Source of the DNA: UBA7446 sp024639165
Lineage (GTDB): Bacteria; Bacteroidota; Bacteroidia; Flavobacteriales; Flavobacteriaceae
Direction of reading: 5' to 3'
Assembly (NCBI GenBank): GCA_024639165.1
Contig: JAHEIX010000002.1
Coordinates: 1 to 64,000, forward strand
Length of the DNA: 64,000 bases
The position numbers were made by a program, and so were the translations under genes. Under the pieces are notes generated by a model. The model was not told the DNA's origin, searched no databases, and saw only the letters and a program-made list of their open reading frames with translations. Shown in pieces: positions 9,173 to 16,882 of the stretch. Each line of letters opens with the position of its first letter. Positions within the stretch are counted from its first letter, which is position 1.

Positions 9173-10424
9173 ATGTTATTGAAGTTTCTGAATTATAAAA
9201 CGTAATGCAATCTAAGGTTTCTTTCAAAGGTTGCATATAGACCATATACTTTTCTTTCAGTTTGGGTTCAATAGGCTTTGCTTCGGGGAGTTTTTGTCTA
9301 AACGGGTCTACTTGTTTGCCATTTTTCCAAAAGCGGTAACAAACATGGGGGCCTGAGGTATATCCTGTCATGCCGACCGTTCCTATAAGGTCGCCTTGCT
9401 TGACTTGTTGGCCTTTACGCACCTTGCGCTTTTTCATGTGCAAGTACTGCGTTTTGTAAGTGCCGTTATGGCGAATGGTAACATAGTTTCCGTTGCCTCG
9501 TGTATAGCCTGAAGCCACAACCGTTCCACTAGCCGTAGCACGAATAGGGGTTCCTACAGGGGCGGCAAAGTCAGTGCCATAATGAGGCTTGGTGCGCCCG
9601 TAATATGAAATCCGACGACGCTTATTATACCTTGAGGATATGCGTGAAAACTGTACGGGTGCTTGTAAAAACGCACGGCGTAAGTTCTTCCCTTTTTCGT
9701 CGAAAAACTCTGTGATTCCACGTGCTGCATCAGATTCAAACTCAATGGCGTAGTACGGTTTTTTTCTGTGCTCAAAATATGCGGCATGAATGCGATTTAG
9801 TCCCACATAGATAGAGTCATCAACATATTTTTGGGTGTATACAATCTTAAAACGGTCCCCTTTTTCCAAACGAAAAAAATCGATGCTCCACGCATAAATA
9901 TCTGACAAGTCGTAGGCCAGTAACGGGCTTAACCTTTGTGCTTCTAAGGTCTCCGATAATGAGCTCGTAATAACGCCTTGTGCTTCAAAAGTTCGTAGTG
10001 TAACCTCTTTTTTGTTCTTTTTGGCATAGACTGAATCTTTTAGATTTACCACCACATAATCCAGCATGGACGGTTCATAAATAAACGCTAGTGGTGAGGC
10101 CAAAGAATCTTTTGAAAATAAAAACGTATAAGGTCTTTTGGGCTTTATTTTTCTAAAATTATACGTCTTTTTGACTTTTCTATTGATGTTGTAAATGTCT
10201 GTGTAACTAAAGCCATTTTCTAAAAATATGTCTGCAAAAGTGTCCCCGCTTTGAACCGTATCTCGAACTACTTCAAGATCGTTTAGCTTATACCCATATG
10301 CAAAAACATCTGGCTCGGGTGGCGCAACTGGTGTTTCATCGGCCTTATCCGAAGAACAACCACAGCCAACAGTTAAGGTAGCCATAAAAACAAAAAGAAA
10401 ACTATTTCTCAACAACAATTTCAA
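9138..10424 (-). CDS. M23-family peptidoglycan endopeptidase lipoprotein
   Basis: This is a predicted outer-membrane or periplasmic lipoprotein. The signal is followed by a lipobox ending at VGCGCSS (about residues 19-25). A long middle region precedes the C-terminal LytM/M23 metallopeptidase domain (about residues 265-380). The first metal motif, His281-x-x-x-Asp285 (HYGTD), is intact. The second motif, normally HxH, reads His360-Val-Cys362 (GPHVCYRFWKNG), so one zinc ligand is Cys instead of His. M23 enzymes cut peptide cross-links in the cell wall. The gene overlaps the DUF3108 gene upstream by 23 bases and pgi downstream by 35. Cysteine can bind zinc, so activity is possible but not certain. 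Confidence 0.9.
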   Translation of the reverse strand: MKLLLRNSFLFVFMATLTVGCGCSSDKADETPVAPPEPDVFAYGYKLNDLEVVRDTVQSGDTFADIFLENGFSYTDIYNINRKVKKTYNFRKIKPKRPYTFLFSKDSLASPLAFIYEPSMLDYVVVNLKDSVYAKKNKKEVTLRTFEAQGVITSSLSETLEAQRLSPLLAYDLSDIYAWSIDFFRLEKGDRFKIVYTQKYVDDSIYVGLNRIHAAYFEHRKKPYYAIEFESDAARGITEFFDEKGKNLRRAFLQAPVQFSRISSRYNKRRRISYYGRTKPHYGTDFAAPVGTPIRATASGTVVASGYTRGNGNYVTIRHNGTYKTQYLHMKKRKVRKGQQVKQGDLIGTVGMTGYTSGPHVCYRFWKNGKQVDPFRQKLPEAKPIEPKLKEKYMVYMQPLKETLDCITFYNSETSITYVTPENQSNLN

Positions 10425-11232
10425 ATGGGTTTTTTAATCCTTTAAAGGCATCTAAATCTGCGGTAATGCTTCCAACACTCAAGTCTGCTTGCAAGCGCAA
10501 GGGAATTTTATTGTCGTCGCTGCTAACCCATAGTGTAATGCTTTCGCTACTTCTAAACACACGCCCAGATTGTACGTAAGGACGAAATTTTAATGCGTTA
10601 ACCTTACCAAATTTTGTCTTAATCGTTTCCCTACCTAAAAACTTGAATTTGAACGCATAATTTTCTGAATCAAAAAATAAATTCACAACTACAAATTCGT
10701 CTTTTTTAATGCTGTAAATGTCTAGGTGCTTTCGCAAGTAATAAACAAAAGATATCAAATCCTGAATTTCAGGATCCGTACTAAAAACACCTGTTGTTTC
10801 TTTCAAAAGATCAATTACTGTGGCCTGTTTCGTTGTGTGATCAAGATCAATGGTAAGGTGTTTTTTATACCCTCCTTCGTTAATGTTCCGAATGAAGTGG
10901 ATTGGTCGATTCTCGTCTTTTGTAAAATAAGAGCTGTAGTAATCATCAACCTTAAAAAATAAACGAGCTAAGCCTGTTGTACGCCCAATACCCTTGGCAT
11001 AAAACACCGGCTGACCATTCCGCACTGCTTCCGTTAACTCTAGGGTAGCATAGCTGGCATTAAAAATTCCGTAATGGATTCTGAATGAAAACCATTCACC
11101 CGCTTTAAATGCTGGCTTTAGTGGACTTTTGGCGATAATGCTTTGGCTGCTTTGGGGCGGTGGTGTTTCTTGTGCGAAAAGAGGTGGCGCGTAAGTGAAA
11201 AAACCCACCCATAGCCATATCTGAAACTTCAT
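10402..11232 (-). CDS. DUF3108 periplasmic protein
   Basis: The product matches the DUF3108 family by its opening pattern (AGEWFSFRIHYGIFNASYATLEL) and the closing segment on sugar-like beta strands (ESITLWVSSDDNKIPLRLQADL). The family has no proven biochemical role. I chose the ATG at 11232, which gives a clean signal peptide (MKFQIWLWVGFFTYAPPLFAQ). The upstream in-frame ATG at 11256 would add eight residues without improving it. The mature protein is about 255 residues, beta-rich and periplasmic. It overlaps the M23 lipoprotein gene by 23 bases, which suggests a shared envelope function. Confidence 0.8.
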   Translation of the reverse strand: MKFQIWLWVGFFTYAPPLFAQETPPPQSSQSIIAKSPLKPAFKAGEWFSFRIHYGIFNASYATLELTEAVRNGQPVFYAKGIGRTTGLARLFFKVDDYYSSYFTKDENRPIHFIRNINEGGYKKHLTIDLDHTTKQATVIDLLKETTGVFSTDPEIQDLISFVYYLRKHLDIYSIKKDEFVVVNLFFDSENYAFKFKFLGRETIKTKFGKVNALKFRPYVQSGRVFRSSESITLWVSSDDNKIPLRLQADLSVGSITADLDAFKGLKNPFEIVVEK

Positions 11233-11267
11233 AACTGCAAAAATACGCAAAAGCATTTATCTTAAAT

Positions 11268-13472
11268 TTAAAATTGCCATCCAATATTAACATGAAGCAA
11301 AAGCTTGCTAAATTGCGGGCTATATGCTGCTGTAAGCTCTATGGGGCCGGCAAAAGTTTCCAACCCATATGCAATCCCTGCGCTGTAATAGTCAATACCT
11401 CTTTTCCACTGCCCCGTATTGAATATATCTGTACTAACAATTCCTCCATTTAATAACATTTTTAAGTGATGCTTTGGAGTAAACTCATAGTCAATTGTAG
11501 TTTCTGCTTTAACAAAACTATTGCCGGCTGCGTGTTGTTGGGGTAAGCCTATAAAAGATTGGTAGTTCAAGACAGGAGCGTTTCCATATCCGCCAAAAGT
11601 AAAGTCGAAAGCAGAAGATGTAGTATCTCCAACTGTAAAGCCTCCTGACGTACTAAGCAGGAGTGCCCATTTTGAATCCAATGGGAAGGTAGCTCCCATA
11701 TTGGCTTTTGCAATCCAGAATGGGGTAAAATCATTGGCTTCTCTAGATGATTTTTCACTAAAATAATGATTAATCTCTCCCTCGAAAAAACCGCCTTTAT
11801 TTGGATAGAATTTATCATCTCTTGTGTCTACTTTCAAATACCCTAGTGCGCTGTAATAATCGGCCTTGTCGGCATACAAAAAACGGGCTGTTTGCGTATC
11901 AAATAAATTGGTTTTAAACACATTGTGTTGATGTGCTAGTCCAGCTCCCAATACTACTTCTTCTTTAAAAAGAGTCTGTACATACCATGTGTTTTTCTGA
12001 ACCAAAACACGTGTGTTTGTTGATTTGTTCATGACAAACTGATCTGTACTGAGTGATACGGGTGCTGCGGTGTCAAACTGATGCTGGATAGCGCTTAAGC
12101 CTACTGACCAAAACTCCCCTTTGTCTATAAAGTACGAAAAGGAATACTGGAAATATGCGCCTAACATGATGTCCAAAGAGACCTCATCGTTTTTTAAAAA
12201 TGCGTGCTTTTTGGTGAGGTTTACGAGTGCCAATGCCCCTATTAATTTATCGTAATGTAAACTACTGCGAAAAAGCGTTGTGTGTTTTGTTTCGGGGGGT
12301 GTCATTTTAAGTACTTCTTTGCCATTTTCTGTTTTTAAGCTATAACGAAAGGCATCAAAGTTTTGAGTAGCGGCAAGGTTTGACATCCCCTCTTTTAATT
12401 TTTTGAAGGTATAGGTGTTTTTTGATTTTAACCTTAGCTTCCCGAGTAAATAATTGGTTTTATAATTTGGCGTAGTGCCGACCAATAGTTTATCCAGCTG
12501 AAAAGAATGAGGTATTTCCTTTTGTTCCTTACTTATTGTTTGTTGCTTTTTAGCCAAGGCTAGCAACTGTGGTCTTGCCTTTTGTCCTGCCAAAACGCCT
12601 TGCGCCAGAATCTCTTTTTGCTTGTCAAAAGACAGAATGTTAAACGCTTCAAGTTCTGGTCGGATGTAAATTTGCGTTTTTTCCTCTTTAGAGGCCATTT
12701 GCTTTTGGGTTTGAAAGCTGCTTATTCGCGTTAACACTTCCGACAGGGTTGAGGTTTCGTCTGTTCTGCGAACATTTGTCTGCACATCTATACCTATAAT
12801 CACATCCATACTCTTCGTTAGCATTTCTTCAATTGGATAATTATCCACAATACCACCGTCAATAAGTGAACGGTCTCCAACACGTACTGGCGAAAAAAGG
12901 GTGGGCAGGGCACTACTAGCATTTACAGCAAGAGGCAAATACCCCTTGTCTAATACGGTTGCAGCTCCCGTATTGATGTCTGTAGCCACGCAATAGAAAG
13001 GTATGGGTAGCTTGGTAAAATCTAGAGTGTTGCGTTGTTCGTGCATAAGCTGAACAAACATGGCATAGACATTTTGTCCTTTAGAAAGTGAACGTGGAAA
13101 TTGAATCCGCCCCTTAACTATGGGTAGTGTTATGGCGTAGCGTGAAGCGTCTTCTTTTGCGTCAAAAGACATGAGGTCACGATCAAATTTGTCGTTAATC
13201 ACATCTGAAAGATTTATGTTCAATAGCATTTCTTCCAATTGGCTTGCAGTATACCCACAAGCGTATAATCCTCCCACAATAGCTCCCATGCTGGTTCCGC
13301 CGATATAATCAATCCGGACCCCAGTCCGTTCAATTTCTTTTAAGACACCTATATGTGCAATTCCCTTAGCACCTCCTCCGCTAAGGATTAACCCCACTTT
13401 AAGATCTTGTTGCGCTTGGGCGCAAATGACCATTGAAAAAAAGAAAAAAAGAAATGCCTTATGCTTTTTCAT
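11268..13472 (-). CDS. Patatin-like phospholipase with outer-membrane beta-barrel
   Basis: From ATG at 13472 the protein has 734 residues. It starts with a signal peptide (MKKHKAFLFFFFSMVICAQAQ). The patatin domain spans about residues 20-250, with the oxyanion loop SGGGAKG, the nucleophile elbow GGTSMG (Gly-x-Ser-x-Gly) and the catalytic dyad aspartate in DGGIVDNYP. A short POTRA-like linker follows, then a BamA/surface-antigen-type barrel ending HVNIGWQF. This layout resembles type Vd (PlpD/FplA-like) autotransporters, so the lipase may face the periplasm or cell surface. The ATG lies 14 bases inside the end of uvrC. A longer start at 13514 was rejected because it breaks the signal peptide. 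Confidence 0.88.
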   Translation of the reverse strand: MKKHKAFLFFFFSMVICAQAQQDLKVGLILSGGGAKGIAHIGVLKEIERTGVRIDYIGGTSMGAIVGGLYACGYTASQLEEMLLNINLSDVINDKFDRDLMSFDAKEDASRYAITLPIVKGRIQFPRSLSKGQNVYAMFVQLMHEQRNTLDFTKLPIPFYCVATDINTGAATVLDKGYLPLAVNASSALPTLFSPVRVGDRSLIDGGIVDNYPIEEMLTKSMDVIIGIDVQTNVRRTDETSTLSEVLTRISSFQTQKQMASKEEKTQIYIRPELEAFNILSFDKQKEILAQGVLAGQKARPQLLALAKKQQTISKEQKEIPHSFQLDKLLVGTTPNYKTNYLLGKLRLKSKNTYTFKKLKEGMSNLAATQNFDAFRYSLKTENGKEVLKMTPPETKHTTLFRSSLHYDKLIGALALVNLTKKHAFLKNDEVSLDIMLGAYFQYSFSYFIDKGEFWSVGLSAIQHQFDTAAPVSLSTDQFVMNKSTNTRVLVQKNTWYVQTLFKEEVVLGAGLAHQHNVFKTNLFDTQTARFLYADKADYYSALGYLKVDTRDDKFYPNKGGFFEGEINHYFSEKSSREANDFTPFWIAKANMGATFPLDSKWALLLSTSGGFTVGDTTSSAFDFTFGGYGNAPVLNYQSFIGLPQQHAAGNSFVKAETTIDYEFTPKHHLKMLLNGGIVSTDIFNTGQWKRGIDYYSAGIAYGLETFAGPIELTAAYSPQFSKLLLHVNIGWQF

Positions 13473-15258
13473 TGTGTAGGTGTTCGTAGATTTTCTTGGC
13501 CAAAATTGGCCCAATAATTTGGGATAGTTCTTCTATTGTTGCTGCCTTAATACGTTTTACAGATTTAAATTTCTTTAAGAGATTTGTTGCTGTTTTCTCG
13601 CCAACACCAGGGATAGACTCCAAAGCTGAATTGATGGCGCCCTTGCTGCGTTTGTTTAGGTGTAGCCGGATGCCAAAGCGGTGTGCTTCGTTGCGTAATT
13701 GTTGTACAATGCGTAGCGTCTCGGAGCGCTTGTCTAAATAAAGGGGAATTGGGTCATCAGGGAAATAGAGTTCTTCCAAGCGTTTGGCAATGCCTAAAAT
13801 AGCCACTTTACCCCTTATTCCCAATACATCAAAACTCTTAAGCGCAGCGCTGAGCTGTCCTTTGCCTCCATCAATAACGACAAGTTGAGGAAGGGCCTCG
13901 CCCTCACTTAACAGCCGCTTATATCTGCGATAAACTACCTCTTCCATAGAAGCAAAATCATCTGGGCCGACAACGGTTTTAATGTTGTAGTGGCGGTATT
14001 CTTTTTTGCTCGGTTTTCCATTTCGAAAGACCACACACGCAGCCACGGGATCACTTCCCTGAATATTGGAGTTGTCAAAACACTCAATATGTAATGGTAG
14101 GGCTTGCAGGCGCAAATCACGTTGCATTTGTGCCATAATTCGTTGGCTATGTTGCTCGGGGTCGGTTAGTTTTATTTGTTTGAGTTGTTCCAGGCGACTC
14201 AGTTTGGCATTGCGTAATGACAAGTTCATCAACTGCTTTTTCTCTCCGATTTTGGGTACCGTAACCTTAACCGTTTCGCCCAAGTCAATCTCAAAAGGGA
14301 GTAGTATTTCTTTGGATGACGAATCAAATCTTCTTCGCAGTTCCACTACAGCTACACGCAATAACTCCTGATCAGACTCCTCCAGCTTTTTCTTTATGTT
14401 CATGCTGTGAAAACGCACGATTGATCCATAGGCCACCTGCAGAAAGTTAACAAAAGCCGTCGTCTCATCTGAGACAATGCTACACACATCTACTGCATCT
14501 ATTTTGGCACTCACCACAGCAGATTTTGATTGATACTGTCGTAAGGCTTCCATTTTTAACTTTATTTTTTGGGCATGCTCAAATTGCAAAGCTTCAGAAG
14601 CGGTAATCATTTCTTTTTTAAATGCGTTATTCACTTGCTTGAACTTCCCTTGTAAAATGGCACGGATATTTTCAATAGACTCATTATAGTGTGTGGGTGT
14701 TTGTTCGCCCACGCAAGCACCCAAACAATTTCCAATATGGTATTCCAAACACACCTTGTATTTTTCACTGGCAATATTTTCTTGACTCAAATCGTAGTGA
14801 CAGGTGCGTAAAGGGTAAAGCTCGTTGATTAACTCTAAAAGCACCCGAACCGTTTTACCGTTGGTAAATGGGCCAAAATATTCCGACCCGTCTTGGATTA
14901 CTTTTCTAGTGGCAAAAACACGAGGGTACCGCTCTTTTTTAATGCAAATCCAAGGATATGTTTTGTCGTCACGGAGTAATATATTGTACTTTGGTTGGTG
15001 TTCTTTTATTAGTGTGTTTTCTAAAATCAATGCATCTGATTCGGTAGGAACAACAATGTGCTTAAGTGTTTCAATAGCATTGACCAAGTTTTGTGTTTTG
15101 CGCGAATCCACTTTTTTTCTGAAATAAGACGACACCCGCTTTTTAAGATCTTTTGCTTTCCCCACATATATAATTTCACCTGCTGTATTGTAATATTGAT
15201 ACACGCCAGGTTCGTTAGGTAAGGATGCGACTTGCTGTTTTAAGTTAAACTGTGTCAT
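13459..15258 (-). CDS. uvrC: Excinuclease ABC subunit C
   Basis: UvrC makes the dual incisions of nucleotide excision repair. From ATG at 15258 it has 599 residues. Domains in order: GIY-YIG nuclease at the N-terminus (LPNEPGVYQYYN, IIYVGKAKDLKKRV), a cysteine cluster region, the UVR motif near residues 200-235, the RNase H-like C-terminal nuclease (IECFDNSNIQGSDPVA) and tandem helix-hairpin-helix (SIPGVGEKTATNLLKKF). An in-frame extension upstream to 15399 was rejected: it adds 47 residues before the conserved MTQFNLKQQVASLP start and overlaps the divergent gene. Confidence 0.95.
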   Translation of the reverse strand: MTQFNLKQQVASLPNEPGVYQYYNTAGEIIYVGKAKDLKKRVSSYFRKKVDSRKTQNLVNAIETLKHIVVPTESDALILENTLIKEHQPKYNILLRDDKTYPWICIKKERYPRVFATRKVIQDGSEYFGPFTNGKTVRVLLELINELYPLRTCHYDLSQENIASEKYKVCLEYHIGNCLGACVGEQTPTHYNESIENIRAILQGKFKQVNNAFKKEMITASEALQFEHAQKIKLKMEALRQYQSKSAVVSAKIDAVDVCSIVSDETTAFVNFLQVAYGSIVRFHSMNIKKKLEESDQELLRVAVVELRRRFDSSSKEILLPFEIDLGETVKVTVPKIGEKKQLMNLSLRNAKLSRLEQLKQIKLTDPEQHSQRIMAQMQRDLRLQALPLHIECFDNSNIQGSDPVAACVVFRNGKPSKKEYRHYNIKTVVGPDDFASMEEVVYRRYKRLLSEGEALPQLVVIDGGKGQLSAALKSFDVLGIRGKVAILGIAKRLEELYFPDDPIPLYLDKRSETLRIVQQLRNEAHRFGIRLHLNKRSKGAINSALESIPGVGEKTATNLLKKFKSVKRIKAATIEELSQIIGPILAKKIYEHLHNEKA

Positions 15259-15293
15259 GGTTACTAAAATACAAAAACTTGCGTCTAAACCTG

Positions 15294-15301
15294 TATATTT
15301 A
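15294..15301 (+). promoter_or_regulatory. Candidate -7 box (TATATTTA) just before the cyclo-ligase gene
   Basis: TATATTTA matches seven of eight positions of the Bacteroidota TAnnTTTG box and ends three bases before the ATG at 15305. The local context TGTATATTTAtgcATG is almost the same as that before holB (54102-54117). If functional, the transcript would be leaderless or nearly so. Confidence 0.35.
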
Positions 15302-15304
15302 TGC

Positions 15305-15865
15305 ATGGCCAAAAAGCATGATTTACGAGAGCTGTTCCACAACAAACGTTCCAAACTTTGCTCACAAGAGCTATCTGAAGCTAGTATTCGTATTTTCAAC
15401 CATATTGTAAGGGATAAGCTGATTGAGGGGAATCTACTAATGCTTTATATGTCGAGTCAAAACCTTCAAGAGCTTCCAACAGACGCTTTGTTTTCATTGT
15501 CAGGCAATTATGCTATTTGTGTGCCTAAAATCGTGAATAAAGACGGCCGCATGGAGGCCGTGATGTGGAGTAAAAACACCGCCGCCGCAAGCAATAAATG
15601 GGGCATCGCAGAGCCTCTTTCAGATGTGTATATTCCCCCTGAAAACATCGATACTGTTGTGGTTCCCCTATTGTGTTTTGATAGGGCAGGGCATCGTGTA
15701 GGGTTTGGGAAAGGGTACTATGATCGGTTTCTTAAACGCTGTTCCAAAGACATTAAAACCATCGGGCTTTCTTATTTTGAAGCTGTCGATAAAATAACGG
15801 ATGTTGAACCCACAGATGTAGCCTTAAATGTTATTGTAACACCAAAGAAAGTTTATCGCTTTTAG
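15305..15865 (+). CDS. 5-formyltetrahydrofolate cyclo-ligase
   Basis: This enzyme converts 5-formyl-THF to 5,10-methenyl-THF using ATP in one-carbon metabolism. From ATG at 15305 the product has 186 residues (MAKKHDLRELFHNKR), with basic N-terminal helices for phosphate binding. The C-terminal signature VVVPLLCFDRAGHRVGFGKGYYDRFL is diagnostic. The upstream ATG at 15257 would overlap the divergent uvrC start and adds non-conserved residues. The stop overlaps the convergent lspA stop by four bases (TTAG at 15862-15865). Confidence 0.93.
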   Translation: MAKKHDLRELFHNKRSKLCSQELSEASIRIFNHIVRDKLIEGNLLMLYMSSQNLQELPTDALFSLSGNYAICVPKIVNKDGRMEAVMWSKNTAAASNKWGIAEPLSDVYIPPENIDTVVVPLLCFDRAGHRVGFGKGYYDRFLKRCSKDIKTIGLSYFEAVDKITDVEPTDVALNVIVTPKKVYRF

Positions 15866-16491
15866 CGCGTTTCTTGACGCTGTTGCAGCAGGAACAACAC
15901 TACACCAACGCTGATGGCGCTGTCTGCAATATTAAACACAGGCTCGAAGAAAGTAAACTGATTCCCCCCAACCAAAGGCAGCCAATTGGGCCAAGTCCAA
16001 GTAAACATAGGAAACTGAAACATGTCGACTACATGACCGAACATAAGCGGTGCATACCCTCCTTCTTCTGGCATAAAAGTAGCCAGTTGGTTATAGGTAG
16101 TTTCTGAAAAAAGTACTCCGTAAAAAACCGAATCTATAATATTTCCTAAAGCGCCAGCAAAAATTAAACTTACAGCAATCAATTGCACCTTAGGTGCTTT
16201 TAATTTGACCGCGCGCAATAGCCAAACACCTATAGCGGATACGGCTACCAATCTAAAAATACTCAACAATAACTTGGCGGTATCTTCAGATATAAAAGGA
16301 AGAAAGTCACTAAGGCTCGCACCCCAAGCCATCCCTTTATTTTCGATAAAAAGTAATCTGAACCATCCCCAATCAACGATTGGACCATTGCCGTAATAAG
16401 TCAAGCTGTAGTTAAGTTTAATGTAGACTTTTAGGGCTTGATCTGCGGCAAGAATGGCTAAAATAATCCAAGAGAGTTTTCGAACCGTCAT
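15862..16491 (-). CDS. lspA: Lipoprotein signal peptidase
   Basis: LspA is the aspartic membrane protease that removes signal peptides from lipoproteins after lipidation; several predicted lipoproteins lie in this window. It has 209 residues with four predicted membrane helices. The catalytic aspartates lie in GNIIDSVFYG and FNIADSAISVG. The periplasmic loops are longer than in E. coli LspA (about 164 residues), as is common in Bacteroidota. It follows the DksA-type gene by three bases and ends in a four-base overlap with the convergent cyclo-ligase gene. The order ileS, dksA-like, lspA suggests one operon. Confidence 0.93.
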   Translation of the reverse strand: MTVRKLSWIILAILAADQALKVYIKLNYSLTYYGNGPIVDWGWFRLLFIENKGMAWGASLSDFLPFISEDTAKLLLSIFRLVAVSAIGVWLLRAVKLKAPKVQLIAVSLIFAGALGNIIDSVFYGVLFSETTYNQLATFMPEEGGYAPLMFGHVVDMFQFPMFTWTWPNWLPLVGGNQFTFFEPVFNIADSAISVGVVLFLLQQRQETR

Positions 16492-16494
16492 GGA

Positions 16495-16872
16495 TTAACG
16501 CTGCATGTTTTTTGCCTCAATGCTCAATGTGGCATGCGGAACGAGCTTTAAGCGTTCTGGGCTTATCAATTTCCCCGTTACGCGGCAAACGCCATAGGTC
16601 TTGTTTTCAATACGGATTAATGCGTTTTTTAAATCCCGAATGAACTTTTCTTGTCTGATTGCAAGCTGGGTGTTGGCTTCTTTTGACATGGTTTCTGATC
16701 CCTCCTCAAATGCTTTGAAGGTGGGAGAGGTGTCATCCGTTCCATTGTTGCCGTCGTTCATGTAGGCACTACGTATGAGTTCCAAGTCTTTTTGGGCCTT
16801 GGCTATTTTTTCTTCAATAATTGTTTTAAACTCTCGTAGCGCTTCGTCGCTGTAATTGTTAGATTTTTCCAT
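16495..16872 (-). CDS. DksA/TraR-family regulator with degenerate zinc finger
   Basis: The 125-residue protein has a coiled-coil N-terminal half (residues 5-90) and the DksA/TraR C-terminal segment YGVCRVTGKLISPERLKLVPHATLSIEA. DksA-like proteins enter the RNA-polymerase secondary channel and alter promoter response to ppGpp. Of the usual four zinc-binding cysteines only one is present (GVCRVTG), so it probably does not bind zinc in the standard way. The tip region near residues 40-60 holds acidic residues. It lies 10 bases after ileS and three before lspA. Membership of the family is clear; the regulatory role is inferred. Confidence 0.85.
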   Translation of the reverse strand: MEKSNNYSDEALREFKTIIEEKIAKAQKDLELIRSAYMNDGNNGTDDTSPTFKAFEEGSETMSKEANTQLAIRQEKFIRDLKNALIRIENKTYGVCRVTGKLISPERLKLVPHATLSIEAKNMQR

Positions 16873-16882
16873 AATTGCTAAA

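Noticed and set aside
13473..13514. Longer start for the patatin gene
   Set aside because: It adds 14 residues before a clean signal peptide and increases overlap with uvrC; ATG at 13472 is better.
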